The notes under the pieces are model-generated. The model had not been told where the DNA came from, made no database searches, and saw only the letters and a program-made list of their open reading frames with translations. A program made the position numbers and the translations under genes. A stretch of DNA of 23,179 bases from CAZFGK01 sp964518635 (GTDB taxonomy: Bacteria; Zixibacteria; MSB-5A5; GN15; FEB-12): assembly GCA_964518635.1 (NCBI GenBank), contig CAZFGK010000031.1:1-23179 (forward strand), read 5' to 3'. Numbering within the stretch: the first letter of the stretch is position 1; each line of letters opens with the position of its first letter. Positions 23,135-23,179 of the stretch are shown in pieces.

Positions 23135-23179
23135 GAATAACCCCTTCTTTCCGGATCAGGCGAATGAGGGTTCATCTTC

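Larger units (their letters stand above)
22788..23179. other. Non-coding 3' region with hairpin cluster
   Basis: No credible gene is present. Hairpins occur every 30-60 bp: three REP-like units (listed separately), the inverted copy of the 19-bp dispersed motif, and two further strong stems. The first, 23011-23035, pairs GGCAG-CTCCT with AGGAG-CTGCC around AAGA with one bulged T. The second, 23053-23080, pairs ACGGCGG-CTTGG with CCAAG-CCGCCGT around AAG with one bulged A. None is followed by a T-run, so they are not obvious terminators. Confidence 0.6.

Overview
The window comes from a Gram-negative (diderm) bacterium. A nearly complete lipid A operon, including the inner-core Kdo transferase, lies on the minus strand, and LpxC is fused to FabZ. 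This fusion is best known from Bacteroidota, Chlorobi and related FCB-group lineages. A candidate phylum of that group (for example Zixibacteria) would fit, but this is a guess from gene content alone. There is no CRISPR array, insertion sequence, phage gene, rRNA or tRNA that I can recognise. Coding density is high except at the two edges, which hold clusters of palindromic repeats.

Layout. (1) 1-641: non-coding, with a cluster of REP-like palindromes. (2) 642-5207, plus strand: four consecutive prepilin-like genes joined by ATGA stop/start overlaps. All share a class III signal, a GspG-like core and an Ig-like beta domain. They differ in what follows: related jelly-roll-like heads in the first two, an unrelated beta head in the third, and no head in the fourth. 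This modular pilin array is the most unusual system in the window. (3) 5221-6366, minus: a saccharopine/lysine-6-dehydrogenase family enzyme. (4) 6527-6955, plus: a small protein consisting essentially of a HisKA phosphoacceptor domain with no ATPase domain. (5) 6960-11933, minus: a VWA-domain membrane protein, a long-chain polyprenyl diphosphate synthase with a probable terminator behind it, and guaA. (6) 12004-20297, minus: lpxC-fabZ, lpxA, a Gfo/Idh/MocA oxidoreductase, lpxB, waaA, lpxK and nadB. They are tightly packed with ATGA or GTGA overlaps and have a good sigma70-type promoter in front of lpxC. (7) 20436-21418, minus: a ribbon-helix-helix protein, and upstream of it a protein with a sigma-70 region-4-like helix-turn-helix joined to a C-terminal Cys2/His zinc-HTH-like module. 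Both lie immediately upstream of the lipid A operon. (8) 21724-22787, plus, divergent: a small two-TM protein and a CPBP intramembrane protease. (9) 22788-23179: non-coding, again packed with hairpins of the same repeat family as region 1.

How the genes work together. The minus-strand block makes Kdo-lipid A from UDP-GlcNAc: LpxA acylates, LpxC deacetylates, FabZ supplies the fatty-acid precursor, LpxB condenses, LpxK phosphorylates and WaaA adds Kdo. lpxD and a UDP-diacylglucosamine hydrolase (lpxH/lpxI/lpxG) are not in the window. The Gfo/Idh enzyme sits where some genomes carry lpxI. The two small DNA-binding proteins upstream are natural candidates for regulators of this operon, though that is inferred from position only. 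The pilin array has no assembly genes beside it, so it must rely on a type IV pilus or type II secretion machine encoded elsewhere.
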